Shown here piece after piece: positions 27,954 to 36,510 of a DNA stretch of 64,000 nucleotides. This DNA is from Gallionella sp. Its GTDB lineage: Bacteria; Pseudomonadota; Gammaproteobacteria; Burkholderiales; Gallionellaceae. The DNA lies in contig JAQTZW010000004.1 in NCBI GenBank assembly GCA_028687575.1, positions 167,439 through 231,438 on the forward strand. The letters are read 5' to 3'. The position numbers were made by a program, and so were the translations under genes. Numbering within the stretch: the first letter of the stretch is position 1; each line of letters opens with the position of its first letter. The notes beneath the pieces are model-generated. The model was given only the letters and a program-made list of their open reading frames with translations, was not told the DNA's origin and ran no database searches.

Positions 27954-28961
27954 AAGCAAAGTAGAAATGTCCCCTTTTCTGTCTCACGGGCGGATCGAGG
28001 AAGCGGGGCTTTGCTTGTAGGACTTTCGCCAAGGATGGCTGGTCGGCGGCTTTTGTGTCGAGGGTTGCCGCCGTTGTCCCAGCACTTCATCCATCCGAGG
28101 ATTCAGCGTCTTGTCGTCCACCGCAAGAGGAACCGGCTGCGCGGCCTGTCTGGACGATGTAGCGCTGCCGGTTGGATGACATTCCCAAATCCTTGGCGAG
28201 CTTGCGGCGATGCCACATCGCGCAGGCGCGGGCCAGCGTCACCTCGTCCAGCGGACACGGAATATGGGCGTTTTGTGCATCCGCAGGCGCTATGGCGAAG
28301 CGTTCGTTGTGACCAGACAGGTAGGTTGCAAGGTGCGCATTGGCCGCCTCCATGTCGTTGATTCCGGCCAGTCGCATGGCTTTGACCAGTCTGTCCTGCA
28401 AGGTCTGGAACAGCCGCTCGATGCGTCCCTTGGCCTGCGGCGTTAGCGCCTCTGGATGGTGGCGATGCCCAGACTGTCCGTTGCGCGCTGGAACTGCGTG
28501 GGCTCCGCATCCTCCGGATTGTGCTTGGTGAAGATGCCGTGCCGGTCGCTGTAGAGTGCTGCCGGGCAGCCATAGGCACGGACATAGGCGTGGATGCTGC
28601 GTGGTTTCCGCACGGGTAAAGCAAGCGGCCATCACGCGGCTGGTCGCGTCGTCAATGAAGGCGATCAGCGTACAGCGCGGCTCGCCACAGCCCAGCCTCG
28701 ATCATCCAGTGGCGCAAACACCCGGAATCCCGCGTCGCGCCGAAGCCGGGATAGCGGGGGCGCAACACATCCAGCACCTGTGCCTTGAGGGTTTCAGCGA
28801 AGCGATGGTGCGATGACTGGCCGCGCCGCTTACTCACCAACCCCGGTGCGCCACCCGCTGCACAATGTCGAGCCGCACCAGTTCCTGCTTGCTCATCGCG
28901 ATAACTTCCCCTTCCATGCTGCCCCCGCTCACAATCAAAAGGAGACATTACTACTTTGCTT
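27954..28961 (-). mobile_element. Degenerate insertion sequence (ISNCY-like), about 1.0 kb
   Basis: Bounded by 25-bp terminal inverted repeats (27954-27978 and 28937-28961) that match at 23 of 25 positions. The core is AAGCAAAGTAG, then one variable base, AATGTC, another variable base, and CCTTTT. No clear target-site duplication was found outside them. Between them lies only a fragmented transposase on the minus strand. This fills the long gap between the exported unit and petA, and no other gene is seen in it. Confidence 0.8.
28087..28930 (-). pseudogene. Broken ISNCY-type transposase
   Basis: Pieces of a DDE transposase/integrase-core protein appear in shifting frames: MSKQELVRLDIVQRVAHRGW, then VSKRRGQSSHHRFAETLKAQ, HWMIEAGLW, LIAFIDDATSRVMAACFTRAE, a short frame with ALYSDRHGIFTKHNPEDAE, and ALTPQAKGRIERLFQTLQDR followed by LVKAMRLAGINDMEAANAHL. 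At least three frameshifts or stops and two internal deletions separate them. FIDDATSR and KGRIERLFQTLQDRLVKAMRLAG are typical of ISNCY-family transposases. It is not functional. Confidence 0.8.
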
Positions 28962-29045
28962 CTACATTGGACAGGGCTATTCGTTGTGATTGCCATCCTT
29001 CAGGCGTAGCATGCCAACCCGTTAGGCATAACCCGGGGAGCTTGC

Positions 29046-29567
29046 ATGATGGATAAGGCGCGGATTCAAGTGTTAAGTGATAACGATAGGCGCAAATTTT
29101 TGATTCGACTGACTTCTGTGGTCGGTGCGGGTGGCGTGGCTGCGGCCTGCGTCCCTTTCGTTGCCAGCATGAATCCGAGCTCCGATGTGCTAGCTAAGTC
29201 GTTGACTGAGGTTGATCTGTCCAGTATCACCCTAGGGGCGATGCTAACCGTCGCTTGGCAGGGTAAGCCGGTATTTATTTTGCATCGTACGCCAGAGCAG
29301 ATTAAATCTGCCGAGTCATCCAACGGTGGCATTGATCCCGAATTGGATAGTGCTCGTGTTAAGCATGCCGAATGGTTGGTGGTGGTTGGCGTTTGCACAC
29401 ATATGGGCTGTGTGCCGAATCAGGAAGGTCCGGGCTGGATATGCCATTGTCACGGTAGTGAATACGACCACAGTGGTCGAGTGATTCGCGGACCTGCCCC
29501 GAAAAATCTCGAGGTGCCGCCATATCATTTTGTGACGGCAGACAAAATTACCATCGGCTTAGCCTAG
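29046..29567 (+). CDS. petA: Ubiquinol-cytochrome c reductase, Rieske iron-sulfur subunit
   Basis: [2Fe-2S] subunit of the cytochrome bc1 complex, 173 residues, a little shorter than common proteobacterial forms. An N-terminal Tat-like signal anchor ([20 protein letters not shown]) holds it in the membrane. Cluster motifs are intact: C117-T-H119-M-G-C122 and C133-H-C135-H136, followed by [16 protein letters not shown]. Two ATGs are adjacent; GGGGAG precedes both. First gene of petABC and the extra cytochrome gene. Confidence 0.96.
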   Translation: MMDKARIQVLSDNDRRKFLIRLTSVVGAGGVAAACVPFVASMNPSSDVLAKSLTEVDLSSITLGAMLTVAWQGKPVFILHRTPEQIKSAESSNGGIDPELDSARVKHAEWLVVVGVCTHMGCVPNQEGPGWICHCHGSEYDHSGRVIRGPAPKNLEVPPYHFVTADKITIGLA

Positions 29568-29576
29568 GAGTCCACC

Positions 29577-30842
29577 ATGCCAGGACGCCTTATCGAATGG
29601 ATAGATCAGCGTTTCCCACTCAGCAGCTTCGTCAAGCATGAGTTGACCGGGTATCCGACCCCATATAATTTAAGTTACTGGTGGAATTTCGGTTTTTTGG
29701 CCGGATTCGTGTTGATGCTGCAAGTGGCCACCGGTATATTTTTGGCAATGCACTACAAGGCCGATGTGGCACTGTCATTCGATTCCATCCAACACATCAT
29801 GCGCGACGTGAATTACGGCTGGTTGTTGCGCTATATGCATGCGACTGGCGCTTCCGCGTTCTTTTTTGTGATTTTCATCCACATGGCGCGCACGCTCTAT
29901 TACGGCTCTTATCGAGCGCCGCGCGAATTGCTGTGGTGGACGGGGCAGGGCTTGCTGCTGCTGCTCATGGCAACGGCTTTCATGGGGTATTTGCTGCCTT
30001 GGGGGCAAATGTCGTTCTGGGGGGCAACGGTCATTACCAATCTGTTTCGCGCCACGCCCTTCATCGGTGATCAGGTGGTGATCTGGTTAAGAGGCGATTA
30101 CACCGTGGGTGATGCCACGCTGACGCGATTTTTTGCGTTGCATTATTTGTTCCCCTTTCTCATCATTGGCGCGGTGATCGTGCATTTGGTGGCGTTGCAC
30201 AAGGTAAAGAGCAGCAATCCGAGCGGCATTGATTTGGCTCACAAAGATAACATTCCGTTTCACCCTTATTTCACTATCAAGGATCTGTACGGGCTTGGGC
30301 TGTTTCTGATGTTGTACAGCGTGTTCGTATTTTTCCTGCCAGACAGTCTGATTGAGCCTGCCAATAATATTCCCGCCAATCCGATGCAAACACCCAATCA
30401 TATCGTGCCGGAATGGTACTTTCTGCCGTTCTACGCGATTTTACGTTCGGTACCCAATATGGTGGGAGGCGTACTGGCAATGGGTTTGTCGGTGATGATG
30501 TTTGCCTTCATGCCCTTTTTGGATCGCTCGCGCATCCCTGGTGGTGCGCATTTTCGCCCCATATATCGCCTGCAATTTTATCTGTTTTTACTGGATATGC
30601 TGGTGCTGGGGTATGTTGGTTACACGCCGCCTACTGACCAGACTTTGCTCATCGGGGAGGTGGCGACACTGTATTATTTTGGCTCGTTTTTTTTCATCCC
30701 CTTTGTTTCCAAACTAGAGGAGCGTTGGCTGATTGCGCGTGGCTTGCCACCGGAAGTAATCAGTTTAATGGAGAGTGAGGCGCGTGCACTAAAGAAGCAA
30801 AATCGTAAACATGGCCGCCGCCGTGAAGAGGATCAGGCATGA
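29577..30842 (+). CDS. petB: Cytochrome b of the bc1 complex
   Basis: Membrane subunit with the two b hemes and the quinol sites, 421 residues. The N-terminal half has RYMHATGASAFFFVIFIHMAR with heme-ligand histidines, GYLLPWGQMSFWGATVITNL, and HYLFPFLIIGAVIVHLVALH with the second pair. The Qo-site PEWY motif is intact in VPEWYFLPFYAILRSVPN. The C-terminal 35 residues are charged and Lys/Arg-rich. It overlaps petC by ATGA (30839-30842). Confidence 0.97.
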   Translation: MPGRLIEWIDQRFPLSSFVKHELTGYPTPYNLSYWWNFGFLAGFVLMLQVATGIFLAMHYKADVALSFDSIQHIMRDVNYGWLLRYMHATGASAFFFVIFIHMARTLYYGSYRAPRELLWWTGQGLLLLLMATAFMGYLLPWGQMSFWGATVITNLFRATPFIGDQVVIWLRGDYTVGDATLTRFFALHYLFPFLIIGAVIVHLVALHKVKSSNPSGIDLAHKDNIPFHPYFTIKDLYGLGLFLMLYSVFVFFLPDSLIEPANNIPANPMQTPNHIVPEWYFLPFYAILRSVPNMVGGVLAMGLSVMMFAFMPFLDRSRIPGGAHFRPIYRLQFYLFLLDMLVLGYVGYTPPTDQTLLIGEVATLYYFGSFFFIPFVSKLEERWLIARGLPPEVISLMESEARALKKQNRKHGRRREEDQA

Positions 30843-31486
30843 ATAAGCTGCTTAACCTTGCCTTGCTGTGGTGCTTGGCTAATTCTGCTACTGCCTCTGA
30901 AATTGAACTTGAAAAAATTCATAAAGAGATTGATTCCGTTGCGCTGGAGCGGGGCGTAGAAGCTCTGATGGCCGACTGCCATAGTTGTCATAGTCTCAAA
31001 TATGTCAAGTACCGCGACCTGATACAGATGGGGCTGGACAAGCGAAAAGTGGACGCTTTGCGTGGTGAGCAATTAATGGATGCGCCGATGATGGCGGAAA
31101 TGCCGGAGTCTGACGCTATTCAGTCATTCGGCAAGGCACCGCCGGACCTAAGTCTGATGGTCAAGGCACGCGAGGGCGGAGATCGCTACGTGTACTCTTA
31201 TCTGTTGGGCTATTACACCAAACCCGATGGCATGCTGGGCAATCACATCTATCCTGAAACCCGCATGCCCGATCCCTTGGGCATAGCTGGCGCAACTGGT
31301 ACCGAGCAACGCGTTGCCATTCAGGGCAGGGCACGCGACATCGTGTCTTTTTTGGACTGGGCGGCCGATCCGCACGAGGTGGAGCGCCTCCACCTAGGCA
31401 ATTACGTTCTCGCTTATTTGTTTGTGCTGACGACCCTGCTGTATTTAGTTAAGCAACAAATTTGGTCAGGATTACGGAGAGAGTGA
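30839..31486 (+). CDS. petC: Cytochrome c1
   Basis: Periplasmic c-type heme subunit of bc1, 215 residues. A signal peptide (MNKLLNLALLWCLANSATA) is followed by the heme-binding C47-H-S-C50-H51, the Met-ligand region ETRMPDPLG, and a C-terminal membrane anchor NYVLAYLFVLTTLLYLV. Translationally coupled to petB. It passes electrons to soluble or membrane cytochromes c. Confidence 0.95.
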   Translation: MNKLLNLALLWCLANSATASEIELEKIHKEIDSVALERGVEALMADCHSCHSLKYVKYRDLIQMGLDKRKVDALRGEQLMDAPMMAEMPESDAIQSFGKAPPDLSLMVKAREGGDRYVYSYLLGYYTKPDGMLGNHIYPETRMPDPLGIAGATGTEQRVAIQGRARDIVSFLDWAADPHEVERLHLGNYVLAYLFVLTTLLYLVKQQIWSGLRRE

Positions 31487-31489
31487 GCC

Positions 31490-31864
31490 ATGAAAATCAT
31501 CCTAGTGCCTCTGGCGTTCGCCTTGCTATTTTCTCAGTCAGCGCAGTCTGCGCAGAGCGGGATTAGCTTTAAAAAGCAAGTTGCTCCGATCCTGCATGAT
31601 TATTGCTTGAATTGTCACGAACCTGGTGGCAAGGGTTTTGAAACAAGCGGACTGGATATGCGCAGTTATGCAAGCCTGATGAAGGGCACTCGCTTCGGTT
31701 CAGTTATCCAACCTGGGGATGGTTTTTCCAGCATCCTTATTCAGGTGATTGAGGGGCGAGTACACGTTTCTATCAGGATGCCCTATGGTATGAACGGCAG
31801 TCTCTCGAAAGAGAAAATTAGCGTACTGAAAAGCTGGGTAGATCAGGGTGCCAAGGATAACTGA
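31490..31864 (+). CDS. Small mono-heme c-type cytochrome attached to the bc1 operon
   Basis: 124 residues: a signal peptide (MKIILVPLAFALLFSQSAQS), then KKQVAPILHDYCLNCHEPGG with the heme motif C39-L-N-C42-H43, and a later RMPYGM stretch that could supply the Met ligand. The layout (VAPIL..YC..CH, then ..SVIQPGD) resembles the planctomycete-type cytochrome c domain. It lies four bases after petC, so it is probably made with bc1 and may be its electron acceptor or a fourth subunit. That role is inferred from position only. Confidence 0.8.
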   Translation: MKIILVPLAFALLFSQSAQSAQSGISFKKQVAPILHDYCLNCHEPGGKGFETSGLDMRSYASLMKGTRFGSVIQPGDGFSSILIQVIEGRVHVSIRMPYGMNGSLSKEKISVLKSWVDQGAKDN

Positions 31865-31954
31865 TTGCCTGCAGGTTGTTACATGGCTAGGTCGTGGATT
31901 TTGACGGATAATGCCCAAATTTTTTCGGATTAGCATTTAGTTTCGGGGGGGATA

Positions 31955-32620
31955 ATGCGCGTACTTGTTGTCGAAGATGATCCGGTGTTGGCCGATGGCC
32001 TGATCCGCATCCTACAGCGGGCGAATCATACCGTTACGCATGAATCAAGCGGCAAGCAGGCCGATTTGTATCTGACTTCCAATGAATATGAATTGGTTAT
32101 CCTGGATATGGGGCTGCCAGGGATGGATGGCACTGAAGTGCTGCGTCGCTTGCGCCAGCGTGGCAATAAAGTGCCGGTGTTGATTCTGACCGCACGAGAT
32201 GGCGTGGAAGATAGGGTGCGGGGGTTGGATTATGGTGCAGACGATTATCTCGCCAAGCCTTTCAATCTCCCTGAGCTGGAGGCGCGCATCAGGGCATTGC
32301 TGCGGCGCGGGCAGTCGGCCAGCGGTTCTGTGTTACAGATTGGCGTTCTAAGTCTGGATACCGTTGGTCGCCGCGCCACGCTTGACGGGGTTCCCGTGGA
32401 ATTGTCGGGGCGCGAGATCACGGTACTGGAGATGCTCATGCTGCGTGCTGGTCGTGTAGTGAGCAAGGAGCTACTTAGCGAACAGATGTCCGATCTTGGG
32501 GAGGAGATGAGCACCAATGCCGTCGAAGTGTATGTGCATCGCTTGCGCAAGAAAATCGAGTCTGAAAAAGTGAATATCCGCACTTTGCGCGGGATGGGCT
32601 ACATGCTGGAAAAATCGTGA
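31955..32620 (+). CDS. OmpR-family response regulator (TctD/QseB-like)
   Basis: 221 residues. Receiver domain (MRVLVVEDDPVLADG, phosphoacceptor D51 in LVILDMGLPGMDG, DYLAKPF) followed by a winged-helix DNA-binding domain (LSGREITVLEMLMLRAGRVV ... VYVHRLRKKIE...IRTLRGMGYMLE). GGGGGG lies before the ATG. It overlaps the kinase gene by four bases (GTGA), so the two form a two-component pair. Target genes are unknown; the petABC operon ends 90 bases upstream on the same strand. Confidence 0.92.
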   Translation: MRVLVVEDDPVLADGLIRILQRANHTVTHESSGKQADLYLTSNEYELVILDMGLPGMDGTEVLRRLRQRGNKVPVLILTARDGVEDRVRGLDYGADDYLAKPFNLPELEARIRALLRRGQSASGSVLQIGVLSLDTVGRRATLDGVPVELSGREITVLEMLMLRAGRVVSKELLSEQMSDLGEEMSTNAVEVYVHRLRKKIESEKVNIRTLRGMGYMLEKS

Positions 32621-34053
32621 GAAGGTTGTTGCGGGTGTTTGAATCCGACACTTTGCGCGAGAAATTGCTGCGCTGGGTATTGCTGCCAATGATGGTATTG
32701 TTGGTACTCAACGTTGCGCTGATCTATAAGTTGGGGCACGACAGTGCGGATCGGCGGCATGATCGTTTTTTGAACGATATCAGTAAAATCTTGCTGGATC
32801 AGTTGCGCACCAATGATGGTGTGGTGGAATTCAATCTGCATAGCGGTGCGATGAATCTGCTGTCGGCCGATAGTAAGGATCAGGTGTACTTTTTGCTGCA
32901 AGGATGGCAGCAGGACTTCGAATTTGGGCATGCAGACCTGCCTTTGCCAAACGTCAAGATCAGCGACCGCCCCGTCTATTACCTTACCAACTATGCAGGG
33001 AGACCGGTACGAATGATGGCGGCGATCATTCCCGAGACGGATGTGCATAGCGGTAAAGTATTGGTCATCGTCGGCAAGACGTTGGTGCTGCACGACGAGC
33101 GTGCGCTGGAGTGGATGTGGCGCATTCTGCCTGAGCAATTGCTGCTTATGTTGCTGACGGTGGTCATACTGTGGTTCGGTGTGGATCGGGCCATGTTGCC
33201 CCTGTCGAAGTTGCGTGATGAGGTAAAGCGGCGTTCGTCACTGGATCTGAGCCCATTGCCGGAAGATGACGTGGTGGCAGAGATCAGGCCGCTAATCCAC
33301 GGTTTCAACGAATTGCTGGGCAGGCTGGATGCCTCGTTCGCATTGAAGCGGCGTTTCGTTGCAGATGCAGCGCATCAATTGCGTACGCCGCTCACCGGCT
33401 TGAAGGCTCAGGCCGAACTGGCACTGAGCCTGCAAAACGAAGAAGATATCCGTCACTCGCTGATACAGATACGCAAGGCTGCCGATCATGCAAGCCATCT
33501 TGCCAATCAATTGTTGTTGCTGGCACGCTCTGAACCCGGTTCCCAGGACCAGATGCGGGAGTTGGATTTCATTGCCCTGGCTAAGGCAACGACCGAAGCG
33601 TGGGTGCCTGCTGCCTTGCATAAAAATATAGACCTGGGCTTCGAGTTCTCTGGAGTTAACGGGCGGATGCTGGGAAATGCCACCCTGTTGGGCGAGTTGC
33701 TGAACAATTTGTTGGATAATGCAATACGTTACACTCCCGACGCGGGGCGGGTGACAGCGCGAGTCAACGTATCGGGTGATAAGGTGGCGCTGGAAGTTGA
33801 GGATGATGGGCTGGGCGTGCCAGAGGCGGAGCGTGATCGGGTATTCGAGCGTTTTTATCGCGTGTTGGGCACCAATCAGGACGGCTGCGGGCTGGGGCTG
33901 GCCATCGTGCGCGAGATCGCTTACCAGCATAATGCCAAGCTCTCACTTCAATCCGGAAGCAATGGGCAAGGCACGCTGATCCGTGTTGTTTTCACGCGTT
34001 CGCCAAATCTCGATGTCGGCGAATTGTCAGGTTCATATCATGTGGTTTATTGA
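32617..34053 (+). CDS. Sensor histidine kinase with 2CSK_N-type sensor (TctE-like)
   Basis: 478 residues starting at GTG 32617. A TM segment (about 20-40) is followed by a periplasmic domain (about 41-170) resembling the TctE N-terminal sensor, a second TM (about 171-190), a linker, the H-box RRFVADAAHQLRTPL with H253, and the ATPase domain with N-box LLNNLLDNAIRYTPDAG and G-box CGLGLAIV. It pairs with the preceding regulator. The ligand is unknown; relatives sense carboxylates. Confidence 0.9.
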   Translation: MRRLLRVFESDTLREKLLRWVLLPMMVLLVLNVALIYKLGHDSADRRHDRFLNDISKILLDQLRTNDGVVEFNLHSGAMNLLSADSKDQVYFLLQGWQQDFEFGHADLPLPNVKISDRPVYYLTNYAGRPVRMMAAIIPETDVHSGKVLVIVGKTLVLHDERALEWMWRILPEQLLLMLLTVVILWFGVDRAMLPLSKLRDEVKRRSSLDLSPLPEDDVVAEIRPLIHGFNELLGRLDASFALKRRFVADAAHQLRTPLTGLKAQAELALSLQNEEDIRHSLIQIRKAADHASHLANQLLLLARSEPGSQDQMRELDFIALAKATTEAWVPAALHKNIDLGFEFSGVNGRMLGNATLLGELLNNLLDNAIRYTPDAGRVTARVNVSGDKVALEVEDDGLGVPEAERDRVFERFYRVLGTNQDGCGLGLAIVREIAYQHNAKLSLQSGSNGQGTLIRVVFTRSPNLDVGELSGSYHVVY

Positions 34054-34095
34054 GTTGGCAGCGCAGAAATCGCCGGCTATGGGGGGCGAGTAATT

Positions 34096-35889
34096 ATGTG
34101 TGGAATTTGTGGGGAGTTGCGCTTTGATCAGGGGGTACCTGACAAGCTGGCGATAGGACGCATGACGGCGCTGCTTGAGCGGCGTGGGCCGGATCACGAG
34201 GGATATTATCAGGATGGCCCACTGGCCTTCGGCCACCGCCGCTTGGCGATCATCGATCTTTCTTCGCATGCTGATCAGCCGATGGTGGATGAGGGCTTGA
34301 GCCTCGCGCTGGTTTTCAATGGCACTATCTACAACTATCGGGAATTGCGCGCCGAGTTGGTCGAGATGGGCTATGAGTTCTTCTCGGAAGGCGACAGCGA
34401 AGTCATCCTGAAGGCCTATCATGCATGGGGAGGTCGCTGTGTGCAGCGATTTGCCGGTATGTTCGCGTTCGCAATCTGGGATAAACGCGATCACTCGTTG
34501 TTCCTGGCTCGCGATCGTATGGGCATCAAGCCTTTGTATTACACGCTGGACGGAGCGAGGCTGCGTTTTGCCTCCACTTTGCAGGCGTTGCTGGCGGGCG
34601 GCGGTGTGGATGTCAGTCTTGATCCGATCGCCTTGCACCATCATTTCACATTGCACAGTGTAGTCCCCGCGCCGCGCACCCTCCTGAGGGGTATCCGAAA
34701 ACTGCCGCCGGCACACATCATGCGATTCACTGCCACTGGCGAAGTGACGTTGCAGCGTTACTGGCAGCTAGATGCAAGTCGCCCCGTGCAGCCGCTGTCC
34801 GAACAGGATTGGTTGGCGGCAACGCGCGCTGTACTGCAACGTGCGGTGGAACGCCACCGCTTGGCCTCTGACGTGCCGGTGGGCGTGTTACTGTCCGGTG
34901 GACTGGATTCCTCGCTGCTGGTGGCGCTGCTGGCCGATCACGTGGATGAGTTGAACACCTTTTCCATCGGTTTCGAGGCCGTGGCGGGCGAACAGGCCGA
35001 CGAATTCGAATATTCCGATTTGGTCGCCGCGCATTTCGGCACCCGTCACCACAAATACGCGCTGCCCAACGCCACTGTGCTGGACACTTTGCCGCAGGCC
35101 ATCGCGCAGATGTCCGAGCCTATGCCGAGCTACGACGCGACTGCGTTCTATTTGCTTGGTGAACGGGTGTCCGATGAGGTGAAGGTGGTGTTGTCCGGGC
35201 AGGGTGCGGACGAGGTGTTCGGGGGGTACTTCTGGTATCCGCGCATGGAAGCAGATCACGGCTCGTTATTGGATCGCTTCTCGCAGCATTATTTCGATCG
35301 CGATCATGCCGAATATCTGGAGATGATGAGCGACGACTATGCCGTGCCGGATGTGACTTCCGCATGGGTAGATGAACAACTGCATCAACCGCTTGCAGAT
35401 GAATTCCTCGACCAGGTGTTGCGCATGGATGTGACTGAGCTGATGGTGGACGACCCAGTCAAACGGGTGGACAACATGACCATGGCTTGGGGATTGGAGG
35501 CACGCGTGCCATTCATAGACCACGAGTTGGTGGAACTTGCGGCGCGGATGCCGCCCTCTCTTAAATTACAGGAAGGCGGTAAATTTCCACTCAAGGCGGT
35601 GGCGCGAGGCCTGCTGCCCGATGCTGTGATAGATCGTCCCAAGGGTTATTTTCCGGTGCCCGCATTGAAATATCTGCGCGGCAATTTTCTGGGAAAAATA
35701 CGTGGCATATTGAATTCGGATGCCTGCATCAAGCGGGGGCTATATAAGCGCAACTACGTCGAAAAACTGCTAGCTGATCCAGAGGCGCACCTAACGCGTA
35801 TTCAGGGCAGCAAACTCTGGCATCTGGCGCTGCTGGAGTGGTGGTTGCAGATCAATGTGGACGCGGACACCAATACGCCACCGGGCTAG
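34096..35889 (+). CDS. Asparagine synthase-like amidotransferase (N-acetylglutaminylglutamine amide synthase type)
   Basis: 597 residues. The N-terminal class II glutaminase domain has the catalytic Cys2 (MCGICGELRF) and RRGPDHEGYY. The C-terminal synthetase domain has the PP-loop SGGLDSS, SGQGADEVFGGY, and DNMTMAWGLEARVPFIDHELVELAA. The MCGICGELRFD start and overall length resemble the amidotransferase that makes the osmoprotectant N-acetylglutaminylglutamine amide. The usual partner genes (GNAT/ATP-grasp and peptidase) are not adjacent, so a plain asparagine synthetase role remains possible. Confidence 0.75.
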   Translation: MCGICGELRFDQGVPDKLAIGRMTALLERRGPDHEGYYQDGPLAFGHRRLAIIDLSSHADQPMVDEGLSLALVFNGTIYNYRELRAELVEMGYEFFSEGDSEVILKAYHAWGGRCVQRFAGMFAFAIWDKRDHSLFLARDRMGIKPLYYTLDGARLRFASTLQALLAGGGVDVSLDPIALHHHFTLHSVVPAPRTLLRGIRKLPPAHIMRFTATGEVTLQRYWQLDASRPVQPLSEQDWLAATRAVLQRAVERHRLASDVPVGVLLSGGLDSSLLVALLADHVDELNTFSIGFEAVAGEQADEFEYSDLVAAHFGTRHHKYALPNATVLDTLPQAIAQMSEPMPSYDATAFYLLGERVSDEVKVVLSGQGADEVFGGYFWYPRMEADHGSLLDRFSQHYFDRDHAEYLEMMSDDYAVPDVTSAWVDEQLHQPLADEFLDQVLRMDVTELMVDDPVKRVDNMTMAWGLEARVPFIDHELVELAARMPPSLKLQEGGKFPLKAVARGLLPDAVIDRPKGYFPVPALKYLRGNFLGKIRGILNSDACIKRGLYKRNYVEKLLADPEAHLTRIQGSKLWHLALLEWWLQINVDADTNTPPG

Positions 35890-35913
35890 TTGTCACGAAG
35901 CTGCCGGGTGACC

Positions 35914-36471
35914 TCACTTTCGCTTGGAGATGCGCATCTCATTTTTGTCTTGCTCGATGCGGAATTGGCTTAACACATTCATGCCCAGTAGCGGCTGTGT
36001 GAGATTTGGTGCCAGTGTGGCGGTGACGTTCCTGAGGCTGAATTTACCGAAACGCAATTCTGCAATGTGCGTGACGCAGCTTAGCGACTTACCGTTGGCA
36101 GTATCCATCGTAATCTTCTGATGGCAAGTCAGTTTGGCACCCTGCTGCATCGAGACCGGTAGTGACACCGTAGTTGCGCCGGTATCAATCAGGAATCTGA
36201 GTGAATTTCCGTTTATCTTGCCTTCAACGAAGAAATGACCGCCTTCCTGTGATGTAAGTATCATGGGCGGTTCTTGGGGCAGATTGGGATCAATTGCCGC
36301 ATTCCAGGACGAAACGGACTGCTTTTGTGCGTCGCACGGGGAGCCGCTGTATTCCATGTTTCCCTGTGAGTTTCGGCACTTGTATACGTTGCCGGCAAGG
36401 CAGGGTGCGGCGAACATCAGGCACAGCATAGCGAGGACTGCATGAGGAGTGCGTACGGCTGGCTTGTTCAT
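35914..36471 (-). CDS. Exported DUF4124 + retropepsin-like aspartic protease protein
   Basis: 185 residues from ATG 36471, with GGAG six bases upstream. A signal peptide (AVLAMLCLMFAAPCLA) is followed by a short DUF4124-like piece (NVYKCRNSQGNMEYSGSPC) and a single retroviral-type aspartic protease domain with the active-site FLIDTGATTVSLP, and PLLGMNVLSQF near the end. Such enzymes work as dimers. It belongs to the clan-AA group of bacterial periplasmic proteases. Convergent with the amidotransferase gene. Confidence 0.85.
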   Translation of the reverse strand: MNKPAVRTPHAVLAMLCLMFAAPCLAGNVYKCRNSQGNMEYSGSPCDAQKQSVSSWNAAIDPNLPQEPPMILTSQEGGHFFVEGKINGNSLRFLIDTGATTVSLPVSMQQGAKLTCHQKITMDTANGKSLSCVTHIAELRFGKFSLRNVTATLAPNLTQPLLGMNVLSQFRIEQDKNEMRISKRK

Positions 36472-36510
36472 GACTTTCTCCAGTTGCATGGTGGTAATCG
36501 AGAGGGGGAA

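Noticed and set aside
27944..28972. Target-site duplication of the insertion sequence
   Set aside because: The bases outside the two terminal repeats do not match convincingly.
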